Positions 20,029-31,628 of a DNA stretch of 64,000 nucleotides are shown here, piece by piece. Below the pieces are notes generated by a model. The model was not told where the DNA came from and made no database searches. It saw nothing but the letters and a program-made list of their open reading frames with translations. Source of the DNA: Apium graveolens (taxonomy: Eukaryota; Streptophyta; Magnoliopsida; Apiales; Apiaceae); NCBI RefSeq assembly GCF_009905375.1, contig NW_027420631.1, positions 61,160 through 125,159 of the forward strand, given 5' to 3'. Position numbers and translations under genes: made by a program. Positions within the stretch are counted from its first letter, which is position 1. Every line of letters begins with the position of its first letter.

Positions 20029-21720
20029 TATAATATATTTCAGAGTATATAAACGAATAAGTAAATAAATTTATCTTGTTAAAATTATAATTATTAAATA
20101 TTATAATATTAATAGATTAACACTACTTTTATAATGATTTCAAGCCTAGATCATTATTATAAGCCTTCAAGTTCAATTAGTCATTTACCTACCCATCTGT
20201 TAGCCCGATTACTCTATTAGCCGCACTCCCCTTAAGGATCAGACCCTATCTCTCTGACTATTACTAAGCTTTGCTGTTATTTTAGTTATTCAACATTAAC
20301 ATGACATTTTTCATTTTCAAAAATTGCATATAATAACAAATCCCCAACCGTAAATGATGCAGTTAACCGCTTGCTGACACGGTGCAACCAATATCTTGTA
20401 ATGCTATGTATAACATTCAAATAATTTTGAATTGTATAACATTCAAATAATTTTGAATTGTTGGGTGGGAAGATGATTGATTTAATATAATGAAATAAAT
20501 GGCAATACATGTATGTGACATGTGCTTTGTTCATGCAGAGATAAGAACCAAAGAAAATAAATTTATATATGTTGATAGTTCTAAAATAAAACATATACAT
20601 AAGAATAAAGATTACAAATATTTTCCCTAAATTAATATGGGAAAACATACATATATAAACGTACATAGATCCAAAAGCCTCAATATTTTAAAAACAGCAT
20701 ATGTGTTAAATTCACTAACATAATTTTTGGTGTTTTGATAGTAAAATGGATGGCCTTTTAGCTGTTTCAAAAATTAGACAAAACAAAATTAATATAACAA
20801 AAATAAATCATATAAATTGAAAGACCATGAAATTAGTGAGTATTGCCGTAAGAAATTTAGTGACTATGATTGATGTGGTTAGTATTTTATGAAGGAATAT
20901 TGTTATTGTTAATAAACTAATGTTCTAGGCGTAAGTTCATATAAAAGTTTTTGAGTTTTTTTTCCATTTTTTTTTATAAAATGATTTCAGCAATTACAAT
21001 TGTTAAAATTTAAATTGTTAGAAAATACAATCCGGGAACTTGAGCACCCTAATACAATTTTAGTGTGTTTTTTTCAAAAAAAATATTTGATTTTAATGTT
21101 GATTAATGTTACAAAAAAAACTATAATAATATATTGTTATTATATTTTTTATTTTATAATTTAATTTTATTATTTTCTAAATACAATCGTGTCTTATATT
21201 TATTGCAGTATCAAGTGATTTTGTGTGTCAACTAGCATATTTGTCCAACATAAACATAAGATATATACATGTGTCTATTAGGAACAGTTTATGGCCGTGC
21301 CATTAGAATGAGTATAGGCACTGACTATTAGTTTATGATACATAAAATCAATTCCATCCAATTCTCTCGTTTTACAGAAGTGCAAGTCAGTATAAATAAA
21401 TAAAATGTTAAATAAGTACACATACTTCTACATATTCCTCGACATTATCAAATCTAACAAGTACAAACTACAAATCCATAATTTATAGTCTTATAATACA
21501 AAAATCCCTCCATAATACGAATTACAGAGATGAAGAAACAACTAAACATGTCTTCATCATTCTTCTTAGGCTTACCATACTTTTGTTGGATAAGAATAAA
21601 AAGAGGGGTGTTACAAAGATTGTAAATTTTGGAGACATTGTAATTAAGAGCAATACTTTTGTTAGATAAGTGTGGCCATAAAATATAAGAATATGGTGGT
21701 TTTGGGGAGAGTAGTCATCT
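20029..21720. other. AT-rich non-coding stretch
   Basis: No coding region, RNA or clear terminus. The 126-codon minus-strand frame at 20286-20666 is AT-driven. Contains the tandem 26 bp duplication at 20409-20460. Confidence 0.55.
20409..20460. repeat. Tandem 26 bp duplication
   Basis: Two adjacent copies of a 26 bp word containing the imperfect palindrome ATTCAAATAATTTTGAAT. The duplication is also in unit B (44669-44720), with two substitutions in its second copy. Confidence 0.8.
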
Positions 21721-21726
21721 CTTCTC

Positions 21727-21734
21727 TATAAATT
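21727..21734 (+). promoter_or_regulatory. TATA-like box before the 85-codon ORF
   Basis: TATAAATT, 36 bp before the ATG at 21763. The spacing would leave almost no 5' UTR, so this may be coincidental. Confidence 0.3.
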
Positions 21735-21762
21735 TTTATTAAGGGGGACACAGACGGAGGCT

Positions 21763-22020
21763 ATGGAACAAAATATTGAAAAGCATGTTGTTGAGGCCAT
21801 GATCAACCCACAAGCAGTTCTTGATTATTGTTTTAGTTCCGATGAGTCTGGGAAGATTAAAGGGATTCGAGATATTCAGATGAAGGCTAAGCAACATTTA
21901 TCAAGTCTTGTGTGGATTCTTCAGCCAATGATGATACTCCTGCCTTTTTCTTCTGCTCAATTCAAGCTAACTGACGAAGCCTTCAAAATTACCATTCAAC
22001 CAATAAATAAGAAAACTTAA
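21763..22020 (+). pseudogene. Short ORF of unknown origin, probable gene fragment, copy A
   Basis: 85 codons starting MEQNIEKHVVEAMINPQAV. The composition is protein-like (DYCFSSDESGKIKG, MKAKQHLSSLVWIL) and unlike the surrounding AT-rich frames. I do not recognise it. Unit B retains the full frame, but of about six coding differences between the copies only one is synonymous, so there is no sign of selection. After WIL the alternative frame reads CVDSSANDDTPAFFFCS, suggesting an old frameshift in a captured exon. Confidence 0.35.
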
Positions 22021-22249
22021 ATTCCTAGATAAATATTTAGACCCAAATGATACTTGAAGGCTATAAGTTCTAATAAATCAATTTAATGGTAACCGGGTAA
22101 TTATATAAAACTTTATTTTTGTAACTTGTGGCCAATCTTAATATAAACTGCTAGGCATAATAGTAAAGTATAAGCACATCTTAACTAGTGGCCATTCCAG
22201 AAATTTGAAAATGAGGTACAAATTGCACAAATCAAATTATCAAATTATC
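22021..22249. other. Non-coding stretch ending at the unit A deletion breakpoint
   Basis: Collinear with unit B to CAAATTATCAAA. At about 22250 the sequence jumps to AACACCCGTCTCAAC, which in unit B lies 3.1 kb further on. Confidence 0.75.
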
Positions 22250-22763
22250 AACACCCGTCTCAACAAACAAGAGCTTGATACTAGGATTAAGAATGGTGGG
22301 AAAAGCAAGTTGTGAGGTCATGGGGGTTGTTATATTTTTGACGAGATTTGTTGATGTTTTCGAGATAAGTAAAAATGGTAATATAGGATCAAGAACTCAG
22401 AACAAAGAACAGATGATAGAGGGATTGATAATATAAGTTTAGTCTTTTAGATAATAGGGTTGGGCTTAAATTAAATGTTTAGATAATTTGGTTGGGCTCG
22501 AATTGGTTAGGTTGGACCGACAAGGTTGATTTTTATTTTGATATTTTATTTGTCAAAGAGTTGCTCGGTTGGGCTCGAACTCGGCTCGACTCGTATTTGT
22601 TGCGAACAACCTCAAGTTCGGCCCGTTAGTAAATGAATTCGAGTTCGAACACGCTTTTTTATTCAAGAAAGAAGCTCGACACAGTTCGATTCATCAGAAA
22701 AAATATAAACTCGACTCGTTTATGTCAAAAATCAGCTCGACTCAGGTCGGGTATGTATAGCCC
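22250..22763. mobile_element. hAT-like GAGCTCG element remnant, right part
   Basis: Contains clustered GGCTCGAACTCGGCTCGACTCG words and ends ATGTATAGCCCTA, the inverse of the TAGGGTTGTTCAT start seen at 49140 in unit B. The left part is deleted in unit A. No target duplication could be read. Confidence 0.5.
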
Positions 22764-22979
22764 TATGACTAGCTAGGATCCAGTCGATAATGAAATATAG
22801 TATTTGAAGGTGTTTTATAACTTGCAGGATTTTCATGGTAGCTCATGAAGGAGTAAATCGGGGTTGACAATATGATCTAGGGTCCAACATGTACCTAGGG
22901 CTACCAGAATGGAATTATTGTACTGGCATGATATCGTTACCAAAGATAGCTCACAAAAGGAGCTAATGGAGGGGCCTCC
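22764..22979. other. Non-coding spacer
   Basis: No gene or element edge seen. Contains TAGCTCATGAAGGAG and, further right, TAGCTCACAAAAGGAGCTA, a short inverted repeat (AGCTC...GAGCT). Confidence 0.5.
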
Positions 22980-23470
22980 TCATAGTTTGTGAGGTAGTTT
23001 TCCGAATGCAATCTATCACCTGTTTATGTTTTCGGCACTATGCCATAAATGCTCGTATGCGATGTTTTTTTTTGAGTTTTGCAAGAAAAGCGTTGCAATA
23101 AATATAAGATTTTGGCTTATCTACAACCATGAGAAAATATAGTTGCATTATATTTCAGCTGACATTGCCTATAAATAATGGTGTTGCAGAATTTGTGGTG
23201 TTGCATTAGCCATCTGCCAAAGTAATATGTTGCCATGTGGAAGAGGGTCCCACGCGTGGGACCCACACTGCTGACATGGCAGCTGTCGTGGGAATATAGG
23301 TTACACCTGTGGTACCTACGCTGCTTATGTGGCATCTTACATCGAAGAAGTGGGGCCAGATGCAATGCAACACACTGCTGACATGGCAACCCACGTGATA
23401 GGTGGGCCCACATGTGGGACCAACAATACTGACGTGTCTGCTGACATAGCAGGTTTTGTGACGTGCTGGC
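22980..23470. repeat. GTTGCA / TGACGTGGCA subterminal-type repeat region, unit A
   Basis: GCAAGAAAAGCGTTGCAATAAA at about 23079 resembles the interior side of a CACTACAAGAAAA-type CACTA terminus but lacks the CACTA bases. GTTGCA words follow, then at least seven TGACRTGGCA variants to 23470. The GTTGCA repeats continue on the far side of the copia insertions (7160-7215, 31440-31490). DNA-transposon subterminal repeats are the likely source. Confidence 0.45.
23245..23264. repeat. 20 bp perfect palindrome GGGTCCCACGCGTGGGACCC
   Basis: Equal to its own reverse complement. Present identically in unit C (62361-62380). In unit B the centre ACGCGT has become ATGCAT, still palindromic. Confidence 0.95.
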
Positions 23471-24398
23471 TGAAAGGAATATGTCCTAAGTCCAATCGTG
23501 TATTAGGATTTAGGAATAACTTTTATGTAATCTGTTTTGATTTCATTGATATTAATAAAGACTTGTTTTGTTTTTATTACGGGCTTTATCTATTTAAGTG
23601 TTTAAATAAGATATACCATAGTTTAGAGTAAAGCTTTTTATGGATTATGATGAGATCATAATAGTGAGACCTAAAAAGATGATAACTCTAAACTTAAATA
23701 GTTCCTGGTCGTAGGATTACTAACTGGTAATTAATAATCTGCAGAGATCGGTACATACTATGCTTGCTTCATTATGAAGGATGTCTGTTCTCATAAACAT
23801 TTGTGTGGTGACACTATAGCTAGTATGTAGGTGCTTATTATAGAATAAGTTCACTGAACATGACTCGCACAGCTGAACAACTGATGGAGTTCACTCACGT
23901 GTCAGCAGTTGTTCAGTTAGTGATAGTTGTACAAGTATCCTTAGACTTGAGGTCATCATAGTCATCTTGTGTACACTGAACTATGCTTTGGTTTAATTCT
24001 TAGTCTCCAGGGATAATTATTAGGGCTCTTCTGGGTATAGGAATTTGTACACGAAGATAGTGTATGATCAATAAAGGATCTACCCCTTCCAGTGAAGGAA
24101 GCGAATGTTCAAGGCTGATCCACTTATGCTAGTTCAGGAATCTCTGGCCAGAGTAAATGAAATTAGAAAGGAGTTTCTAATTTGCATAGAACTACGCATA
24201 GTAAATGGTAAGCAAAGTGATTAAATTAGATAGGCTTGACACGAGATCCATGCTTTGCATTTAATCAGGACATTGTAGGGTAGAAGGAGTTTATTGTACG
24301 GTAACTATTCACTGACAGGTTCTTGATATTCTAAGCAGTGAATTCATATTATCCGGATAGTCGCGATATGTTGAGAAGCATCACTCACGATGTAGAAT

Positions 24399-24830
24399 AA
24401 ATATGATTAATTAATTAATCATATTTAATAAATTAGAGAATTCTAATAAATAATGATAAAATAGTTTTATTATTATTTATTTCTACTACCGGCTTAATAT
24501 TGAACCTACAGGGTCACACCATAAAAAGAGAATGATTTAATGGTGGAGGAATTAATTAATAATGACTAAATAATTATTTATTTGTGAAATAAATAATTAA
24601 TTGGAAAATTTAATAATTGATTAAATGAGATTTAATTGATTATAAATTAATTAAGAAAAGTTCTTAATATTATTAATTAAAGGATTTAATTTTTGGAAAT
24701 TAAATCAAGAGAGAGAATTATTTCTAAAGTGTTTAGAAAAAGGATTAATGATTAAAAGGTGTTTTAATTATTAATGAGAATAATAAATGGGATAATAATA
24801 ATAATATTTATGGGAAAATTTCAGCTGAAA
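24399..24830. repeat. Chain of short-loop inverted repeats, 5' LTR of copia B
   Basis: Same succession as at 130-561, including the 28 bp palindrome at 24399-24426 and TTTCAGCTGAAA at 24819-24830. The arms are intact. Confidence 0.85.
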
Positions 24831-24838
24831 ATTTTGCC

Positions 24839-24846
24839 TATAAATA
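24839..24846 (+). promoter_or_regulatory. LTR TATA box, copia B 5' LTR
   Basis: TATAAATA directly downstream of the inverted-repeat chain. Confidence 0.7.
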
Positions 24847-25135
24847 CACTATTATAGACCCTAATTTTATTCTAACCCGAAAACCCAAAAAGTTTGAAAA
24901 ACCCAATTCTCTCCACCTTCTTCCTCCTCCTTAACATCGTTTTCTTGGTGGATACCGGTGGAGTGCTTCACACTTGAGGAACAACTGTTAAGGATCTCTG
25001 ATCGTTGTCTCCGAATTATTTTAAAAGGTTAGATTCGATCCCTCAAATTTTTATTCACGATTTATATGCTTTTATTTGGATTTTGTATGTGTAAAAGTGT
25101 TTTGCCACACCCCGCTGTGTTTAAAAATCCAACAA

Positions 25136-25147
25136 TGGTATCAGAGC
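25136..25147 (+). other. Primer binding site of copia B
   Basis: TGGTATCAGAGC, the canonical initiator tRNA-Met type, two bases after the LTR end. Confidence 0.95.
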
Positions 25148-25563
25148 ATAGGTTGTATGCATATAGATCTGTGGTAAAAATTTCAGAATTTTATGTGTTT
25201 GTATGAATTAATTATGATTTTTACAAGTTATATCATAGATTAATTTTGTCAGATGAGAAATCGTTTCTCAGAATAATTTTGAATGTTGATCTGGGTTCTA
25301 CAAGTGTTGTAGATCGTCTGGGTATTTTTTTCATAATTTTAGGATGTATAGATTTTTTATTATGAATTTTTGAAGTTCTTGTAATTAAAATTCGTAATTA
25401 AATAATCATATATATATATATATAATTTTTAAGTATATATATATTGCATCTGCATATGTCTGTGCCGTATGCTCTCTGTTCTGCACGGAAGCACAGGAGA
25501 TGACAGGTCAGAGTTGTCAGGCACGGCAACCAAAGCAACGGCGGCTGCAAGAAAAAAAAAATA

Positions 25564-25710
25564 GGGGTGTAACGCATTCTGGGAATGCGTTACAGACCTG
25601 TGACGCATTCACCGAATGCGTTACACCCTTAAATGGCTTAAAAGGTGTGTAACGCATCACCGGAATGCGTTGCAGGGCGTGTAACGCATTCCTGTAATGC
25701 GTTACAGCCC
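25564..25710 (+). repeat. Array of four TAACGCATTC hairpins, copia B leader
   Basis: Same four hairpins as 1291-1437 with no change in any arm, even though a nearby (TA)n tract and other leader positions differ between the copies. Confidence 0.85.
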
Positions 25711-26454
25711 GTCTGTTGATTTTAAAATTGATTTTCTGGGAGTTTCGTAACTCCGTTTTGGGCGTGCAATATACCGTTGGATTCGTTTTTTCAAGACGGA
25801 TCTAATGGTGTGATCAATTTTAGTTTATATAAAAGTTTTGAACTGTTTATATTTCCATGAAGTGTTTTAAAGCTGTTTTTGACTGTTTTTAATTGCTTTT
25901 AAATGCTTCATGTGATACATAGAGATGTATAATGCTTAGAATAATGTGCTAGATGATGTAACATGCCTACCTTGATGTTTATTCATGTTGATATATGTGA
26001 TATATGCTTAGTTTATCATGCGATGATAGATTTAGGTGAACTTAAATGAACATAAGGCGTTTGTTAGACAACCTAGTATAGTGAAATTGTTTCATAACCT
26101 TAAGAATAATATTATGAATACAATCATGAGATTCTTGTGTTTGTGAAACACGTAATTGAATATGAATTTTCGATATGAGAGAAAGGATGATTCTGTCAAC
26201 AGATTTCTATCTGTAAGAAAGGGTTATTAAGTGACGCCTCTTGACAATGCTCCACCCGATCTGGGAATCATCTGATTATTGATTATTGATTTGAAATATT
26301 TAATTTAAAAGGAAGAATCTCTTTATAATATGATTATGATTGTAACGTAATATAATCCCTCTAAAATTAAATAATATCAAGTAGTAATTGGCCAATGATA
26401 CAACGGGCTTGTGTCGGTCATAGCCTTCCAACATGATAGAAAAGTAGTTCTTAT

Positions 26455-26785
26455 TTTTGAATCATTGTTGGTTCGTGCTACAGTCGAGGGCTTTGATTTT
26501 GAAATAAGAAATACTTATCTATTACATAGAGATGTGTACATTGAATAAGAATCTAAAGGTCGGTACGTGCTACAGCCGTGGGCCTTTGAGGACTAATTCA
26601 ACTGTACGGAATGTTGGGTTAGACTTGACTTAGAATATTGAGTTTGTCATGCTACAGCCGAGACTCAATTATTCAAGAGGCTAAAGTTTGATTAGGGAAT
26701 AACATGAGATGTAATTGACAAGAGTTGTCTGCCTATTGAACATTGCATGGCGGTTCGTGCTACAGCCGAGGTTGTGTAATGGAAT
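26455..26785 (+). repeat. Four GTGCTACAG stem-loop elements, copia B leader
   Basis: Copies near 26467, 26558, 26644 and 26750. Copy 1 has changed to GTTGG...CAGTCGA, which keeps pairing only through G-T. Copy 3 reads CATGCTACAGCCGAGACTCAAT, keeping the ATTGAGT/ACTCAAT stem. Confidence 0.7.
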
Positions 26786-26971
26786 GTAGGATCCCTATTC
26801 TCACTAGCATTATGAATGCTTAATTTTTCACGTAGGGGGTTGAATAAATTAAGAAAACTAGTGGGAGCCACTTATGAATAAAGACCCGATTCATATAGTA
26901 TTTTGAAATGAAATCGAATATTTGCTAAGTGTTGTTATGTGTTTATCATTTACAGATTTACTTTGTACGTT

Positions 26972-27832
26972 ATGTCTTCTGCACTATCACTCATGAGCAT
27001 ACTGGATGCTCACAAATTGACTGGTCCTAATTATGCTGACTGGCTTCGAAACTTGAGAATTGTTCTCAGGATTGAGAAGCTGGAATACGTGATTGACTCA
27101 CCTAAGCCTACTGAACCTGCTAGTGATGCACATAATGATGAACATGTTATGTATCGTAAGTGGATAGATGATGCAAATGTTGCTCAATGCATCATGCTAG
27201 CTTCCATGAACATTGAGCTACAGAAGCAATATGAGCATATGGATGCTCACACTATCCTCATGCATCTACAAGAGTTGTATGATATGGCAGGGAGGACAGC
27301 TCGATATGAGATATCGAAGGAGCTGTTCGGTTGTAGGATATCTGAGGGATCATCTGTGAATGACCATGTACTTAAGATGATCAATTTGATTGAACGTCTT
27401 GGACAACTTGGTTTTGCCATGGATGGGGAGCTGAAGACTTGGTCTTGCAATCGCTTCTGAGTTCATTCTCGCAGTTTGTTGTGAACTTTCACATGAATAA
27501 GTTGGATGTCAGCCTGCCTGAACTCCACAACATGTTGAAGACTGCGGAATCGAATTTCCCCCTAAGAAGAGTTCTGTTCTTCTAATTGGTGAAGGTTCCA
27601 ATCCTAAGAAAAGGAAGAGGAACTCTTCCAAGAAGAAGAAAGTAGGTGAGAAAACGCCGGTTCCACGAAAAGCTGAAGACCCCAAGAACAAAGTTGTTTG
27701 CTTTCACTGTAACAAGGTGGGGGCACTGGAAGAGGAACTGCAAGGTTTACCTTGCAGAATTGAAGAAGAAGGGTAGTGAGATTACCGCTTCTGATTCAGG
27801 TATGTTCATGATAGAAGTGAATATGTCATTTC
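26972..27832 (+). pseudogene. copia B gag pseudogene
   Basis: Same capsid-like domain and start as copy A. It keeps the shared frameshift near 27436 and the split zinc knuckle, and adds a TGA at about 27458-27460 and a one-base deletion in the CCCC run near 27560. Compared with copy A the first frame also differs at RISEGSS versus RMYEGSS. Confidence 0.9.
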
Positions 27833-29742
27833 TACTTGGGTATTAGATACCGCCTGTGGTTCTCATATCTGCAATTGTTGCAGGGACCAAGGAGAAGTAG
27901 GACTCTTGAGGAAGAGGAGGTGATTCTACTAATGGAAATGGAGCAAGAGTTGTTGCTGAAGATGTAGAATCATTTCATTTACATAGGCCTACGGGCAAGA
28001 CTATTGTTTGAAATAATTGTTATTTTGTTCCCTCGATTGTGAGGAATATTATTTCTATTCCCATGTTAGACTTGGATGGATTTTCATTTATTATTGAGAA
28101 TAATGAATGTTCTATTCTTAGAGATAATATTCTTTATGGACGTGGTGCTTTAAATAATGGTCTGTATATATGTGACATAATTTACTTCAGATTGAACAAA
28201 CTAATAAAAGAAAAGGGATGATGAAAATCTCACTTCGTTATGGCACTGCAGTCTCCATTTAGTGGACATGGAGAGAGGGCTGCAGATTTGCTAGGAATGG
28301 TACACACAGATGTATGTGGACCAATGTCTACGCAAGCCATGGGTGGATTTTCATACTTCATTACTTATATAGATGATAGATCTGGATTCAGATATGTGTT
28401 TGATGAAACACAAGTCTGAGGCCTTTGAAAAGTTCAAAGAATATAAGTATGAAGTGGAGAAATAAACCAAATATAGTATTATAATTCTTCGATCAGATCG
28501 AGGCGGTGAATACTTTAATGGAGTGTTTCTGGATTATCTCAAAGTAAATGGTATAGTCTCCCAGTGGACGCCTCGAGATTGGTATCTGAAAGGAGAAATC
28601 GAACTTTGTTAGACATAGTTCGGTCCATGATGAGCTATACAAATCTTCCAGTATTCCTATGAGGTTATGCATTGGAAACCTCGGCATATTTACTGAATAA
28701 GGTGCCTTCCAAATCTGTTCCTCAAACTCCGTATGAGATATGGGAAGAAAGGAAACCGAGTCTTAAACACGTTAAGATTTGGGGATGTCCAGCTTATGTC
28801 AAGTAAGTTGACCCAGATAAGCTGGAATATCGATCCGTAAAATGTAGTTTTGTGGGATATCCTAAAGAGACTTTAGGGTATTACTTTTACACCGATCATC
28901 GGGTGTTTGTCTCCAGACATGCTACCTTCTTGGAAAAGGAGTTTATCCTTGAAGGAAACAGTGGGAGCAAAATTAAACTTGATGAAGTTCAAGAAGCACA
29001 AACTGCTACGGATCAAGTGGAAACACCTGTTCTGACTGAACAACCTTTTGTGGAATAGCCCATTCATAGATCAGGGAGAGTGTCTCGCCAACCTGAGAGG
29101 TAATATGGCCTTGTCATTGAGAATGACAATGAGTTGTCGATCATTGATGATGACGACCCTGTGACCTATAATGAGGCTATGAGTAGTGTTGACTCATAGA
29201 AATGGCATAGTGCCATGAAATCCAGAATAGAATCTATGTATACGGTATACAAAAGATAGATTATAGCAGATGGCCAGGTGGAGACCTTTAAGGCCAGGCT
29301 TTTGGGAAAAGGATTCAAACAAAGGCAATGGATTGACTTTGATGAAACCTTTTACCTGTAGCCCTGTTAAAATCAGTTCGGATTTTCCTTGTGAATGCTC
29401 CTTACTACGACTATGTGATCTGGAAAATAGCCAGATGGTTTTCTTTCCAAGGGAAATGAAAACCTAGTGTGTAAGCTGCTGCAAACCATATATGGTTTAA
29501 AGCAAGCTTCTCGAAAGATGGAACATTCGTTTTGATGAGACAATCAAAGAGTTTGATTTTATCAAAAAACGTAGATGAACCATGCATCTACAAAAGGGTT
29601 AGTGGGAGCGCGGTAACATTTCTTGTATTGTATTGAATTAGAGTTGACACACATAACAACATAGCAGACCCACTCACAAAGCTACTTTATAAAAGTCACT
29701 TTGATCGTCAAGATGGGTATTAGATACCAGAGTGATTGGTTT
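27833..29742 (+). pseudogene. copia B pol pseudogene
   Basis: Protease-like WVLDTACGSHICN has its aspartate at 27846-27848. The GSHIC form is closer to the family norm than copy A's GCHIC. Integrase and RT fragments follow as in copy A, with identical deletion junctions at the GTATACGGTATAC repeat (about 29240) and after FLVLY (about 29625). An integrase C-terminal/linker frame is open at 28852-29058, longer than in copy A, where a stop interrupts it. It has an extra TAG in place of the GAG in VDSEKW. Confidence 0.9.
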
Positions 29743-29748
29743 TAGTAC

Positions 29749-29758
29749 AAGTGGGAGA
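29749..29758 (+). other. Polypurine tract of copia B
   Basis: AAGTGGGAGA, one base before the 3' LTR. Confidence 0.85.
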
Positions 29759-29759
29759 T

Positions 29760-31423
29760 TGAAAGGAATATGTCCTAAGTCCAATCGTGTATTAGGATTT
29801 AGGAATAACTTTTATGTAATCTGTTTTGATTTCATTGATATTAATAAAGACTTGTTTTGTTTTTATTACGGGCTTTATCTATTTAAGTGTTTAAATAAGA
29901 TATACCATAGTTTAGAGTAAAGCTTTTTATGGATTATGATGAGATCATAATAGTGAGACCTAAAAAGATGATAACTCTAAACTTAAATAGTTCCTGGTCG
30001 TAGGATTACTAACTGGTAATTAATAATCCGCAGAGATCGGTACATACTATGCTTGCTTCATTATGAAGGATGTCTGTTCTCATAGACATTTGTGTGGTGA
30101 CACTATAGCTAGTATGTAGGTGCTTATTATAGAATAAGTTCACTGAACATGACTCGCACAGCTGAACAACTGATGGAGTTCACTCACGTGTCAGCAGTTA
30201 TTCACTTAGTGATAGTTGTACAAGTATCCTTAGACTTGAGGTCATCATAGTCATCTTGTGTACACTGAACTATGCTTTAGTTTAGTTCTTAGTCTCCAGG
30301 GACAATTATTAGGGCTCTTCTGGGTATAGGAATTTGTACACGAAGATAGTGTATGATTAATAAAGGATCTACCCCTTCCAGTGAAGGAAGCGAATGTTCA
30401 AGGCTGATCCACTTATGCTAGTTCAGGAATCTCTGGCCAGAGTAAATGAAATTAGAAAGGAGTTTCTAATTTGCATAGAACTACGCATAGTAAATGGTAA
30501 GCAAAGTGATTGAATTATATAGGCTTGACACAAGATCCATGCCTTGTATTTAATCGGGACATTGTAGGGTAGAAGGAGTTTATTGTACGGTAACTATTCA
30601 CTGACAGGTTCTTGGTATTCTAAGCAGTGAATTCATATTATCCGGATAGTCGCGATATGTTGAGAAGCATCACTCACGATGTAGAATAAATATGATTAAT
30701 TAATTAATCATATTTAATAAATTAGAGAATTTATATAAATAATGATAAAATAGTTTTATTATTATTTATTTCTACTACCGGCTTAATATTGAACCTACAG
30801 GGTCACACCATAAAAAGAGAATGATTTAATGGTGGAGGAATTAATTAATAATGGCTAAATAATTATTTATTTGTGAAATAAATAATTAATTGGCAAATTT
30901 AATAATTGATTAAATGAGATTTAATTGATTATAAATTAATTAAGAAAAGTTCTTAATATTATTAATTAAAGGATTTAATTTTTGGAAATTAAATCAAGAT
31001 AGAGAATTATTTCTAAAGTATTTAGAAAAAGGATTAATAATTAAAAGGTGTTTTAATTATTAATGAGAATAATAAATGGGATAATAATAATAATATTTAT
31101 GGGAAAATTTCAGCTAAAAATTTTGCCTATAAATACACTATTATAGACCCTAATTTTATTCTAACCCGAAAACCCAAAAAGTTTGAAAAACCCAATTCTC
31201 TCCACCTTCTTCCTCCTCCTTAACATCGTTTTCTTGGTGGATACCGGTGGAGTGCTTCACACTTGAGGAGCAACTGCTAAGGATCTCTGATCGTTGTCTC
31301 CGAATTATTTTAAAAGGTAAGATTCGATCCCTCAAATTTTTATTCACGATTTATATGCTTTTATTTGGATTTTGTATGTGTAAAAGTGTTTTGCCACGCC
31401 CCGCTGCGTTTAAAAATCCAACA
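29760..31423 (+). repeat. 3' LTR of copia B
   Basis: 1664 bp, TGAAAGG...CCAACA. Carries the 3'-type variants shared with 5488-7146. It includes the inverted-repeat chain (about 30688-31118), but the final CAGCTG palindrome is CAGCTA here. Confidence 0.95.
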
Positions 31424-31628
31424 ATGGCGTGGCACAAAAGCGTTGCATTTGAATGGTTGCTGTTGCATTTGACCTTGCAGGGTTGCATTTACTAGTATCC
31501 ATGTACTAACTTTGTTCAAATTGTGATTTTAATTTTACAATTACATTTTTTACGATCTAACTTGAGATGTTAATTATTAATGAATTTAGTGATATGAAAA
31601 TTTTTTAAAAAAATTATGTACTTATTTG

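Larger units (their letters stand above)
7147..23470. repeat. Tandem macro-repeat unit A (16.3 kb)
   Basis: Everything between copia A and copia B. From 7147 to about 22249 it is collinear and nearly identical with 31424-46500 of unit B. From about 22250 to 23470 it is closest to 61365-62586 of unit C. It therefore looks like a hybrid with a B-type left part and a C-type right part. It starts ATGGC and ends CTGGC, the copia target. Confidence 0.9.
23471..25134 (+). repeat. 5' LTR of copia B
   Basis: TGAAAGGAATATGTCC...CCAACA. Shares 5'-type variants with copies A and C rather than with the 3' LTR of its own element. Confidence 0.95.
23471..31423 (+). mobile_element. Ty1/copia LTR retrotransposon, copy B (full length, defective)
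   Basis: Both LTRs (1664 bp each) are present, with canonical primer binding site and polypurine tract and a 4.6 kb interior. The flanks CTGGC (23466-23470) and ATGGC (31424-31428) are a five-base target duplication with one difference. The coding lesions match copy A: the same gag frameshifts, the same RT-internal deletion and the same loss of YVDD/RNase H. So the two copies derive from one element by segmental duplication. Confidence 0.95.

Noticed and set aside
20286..20666. 126-codon minus-strand frame (131 codons in unit B)
   Set aside because: Composition is dominated by AT-driven Ile, Phe, Tyr and Met. No domain is visible, and the two copies differ by an insertion and frame-end changes.
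23329..23631. 100-codon frame, also at 62445-62747
   Set aside because: It spans the junction between flanking repeat DNA and the copia LTR, so it cannot be an ancestral gene.
1..31423. Two or three independent copia insertions at the same site
   Set aside because: Shared coding lesions, shared flanks and the grouping of 5' with 5' and 3' with 3' LTRs fit duplication of a single insertion.
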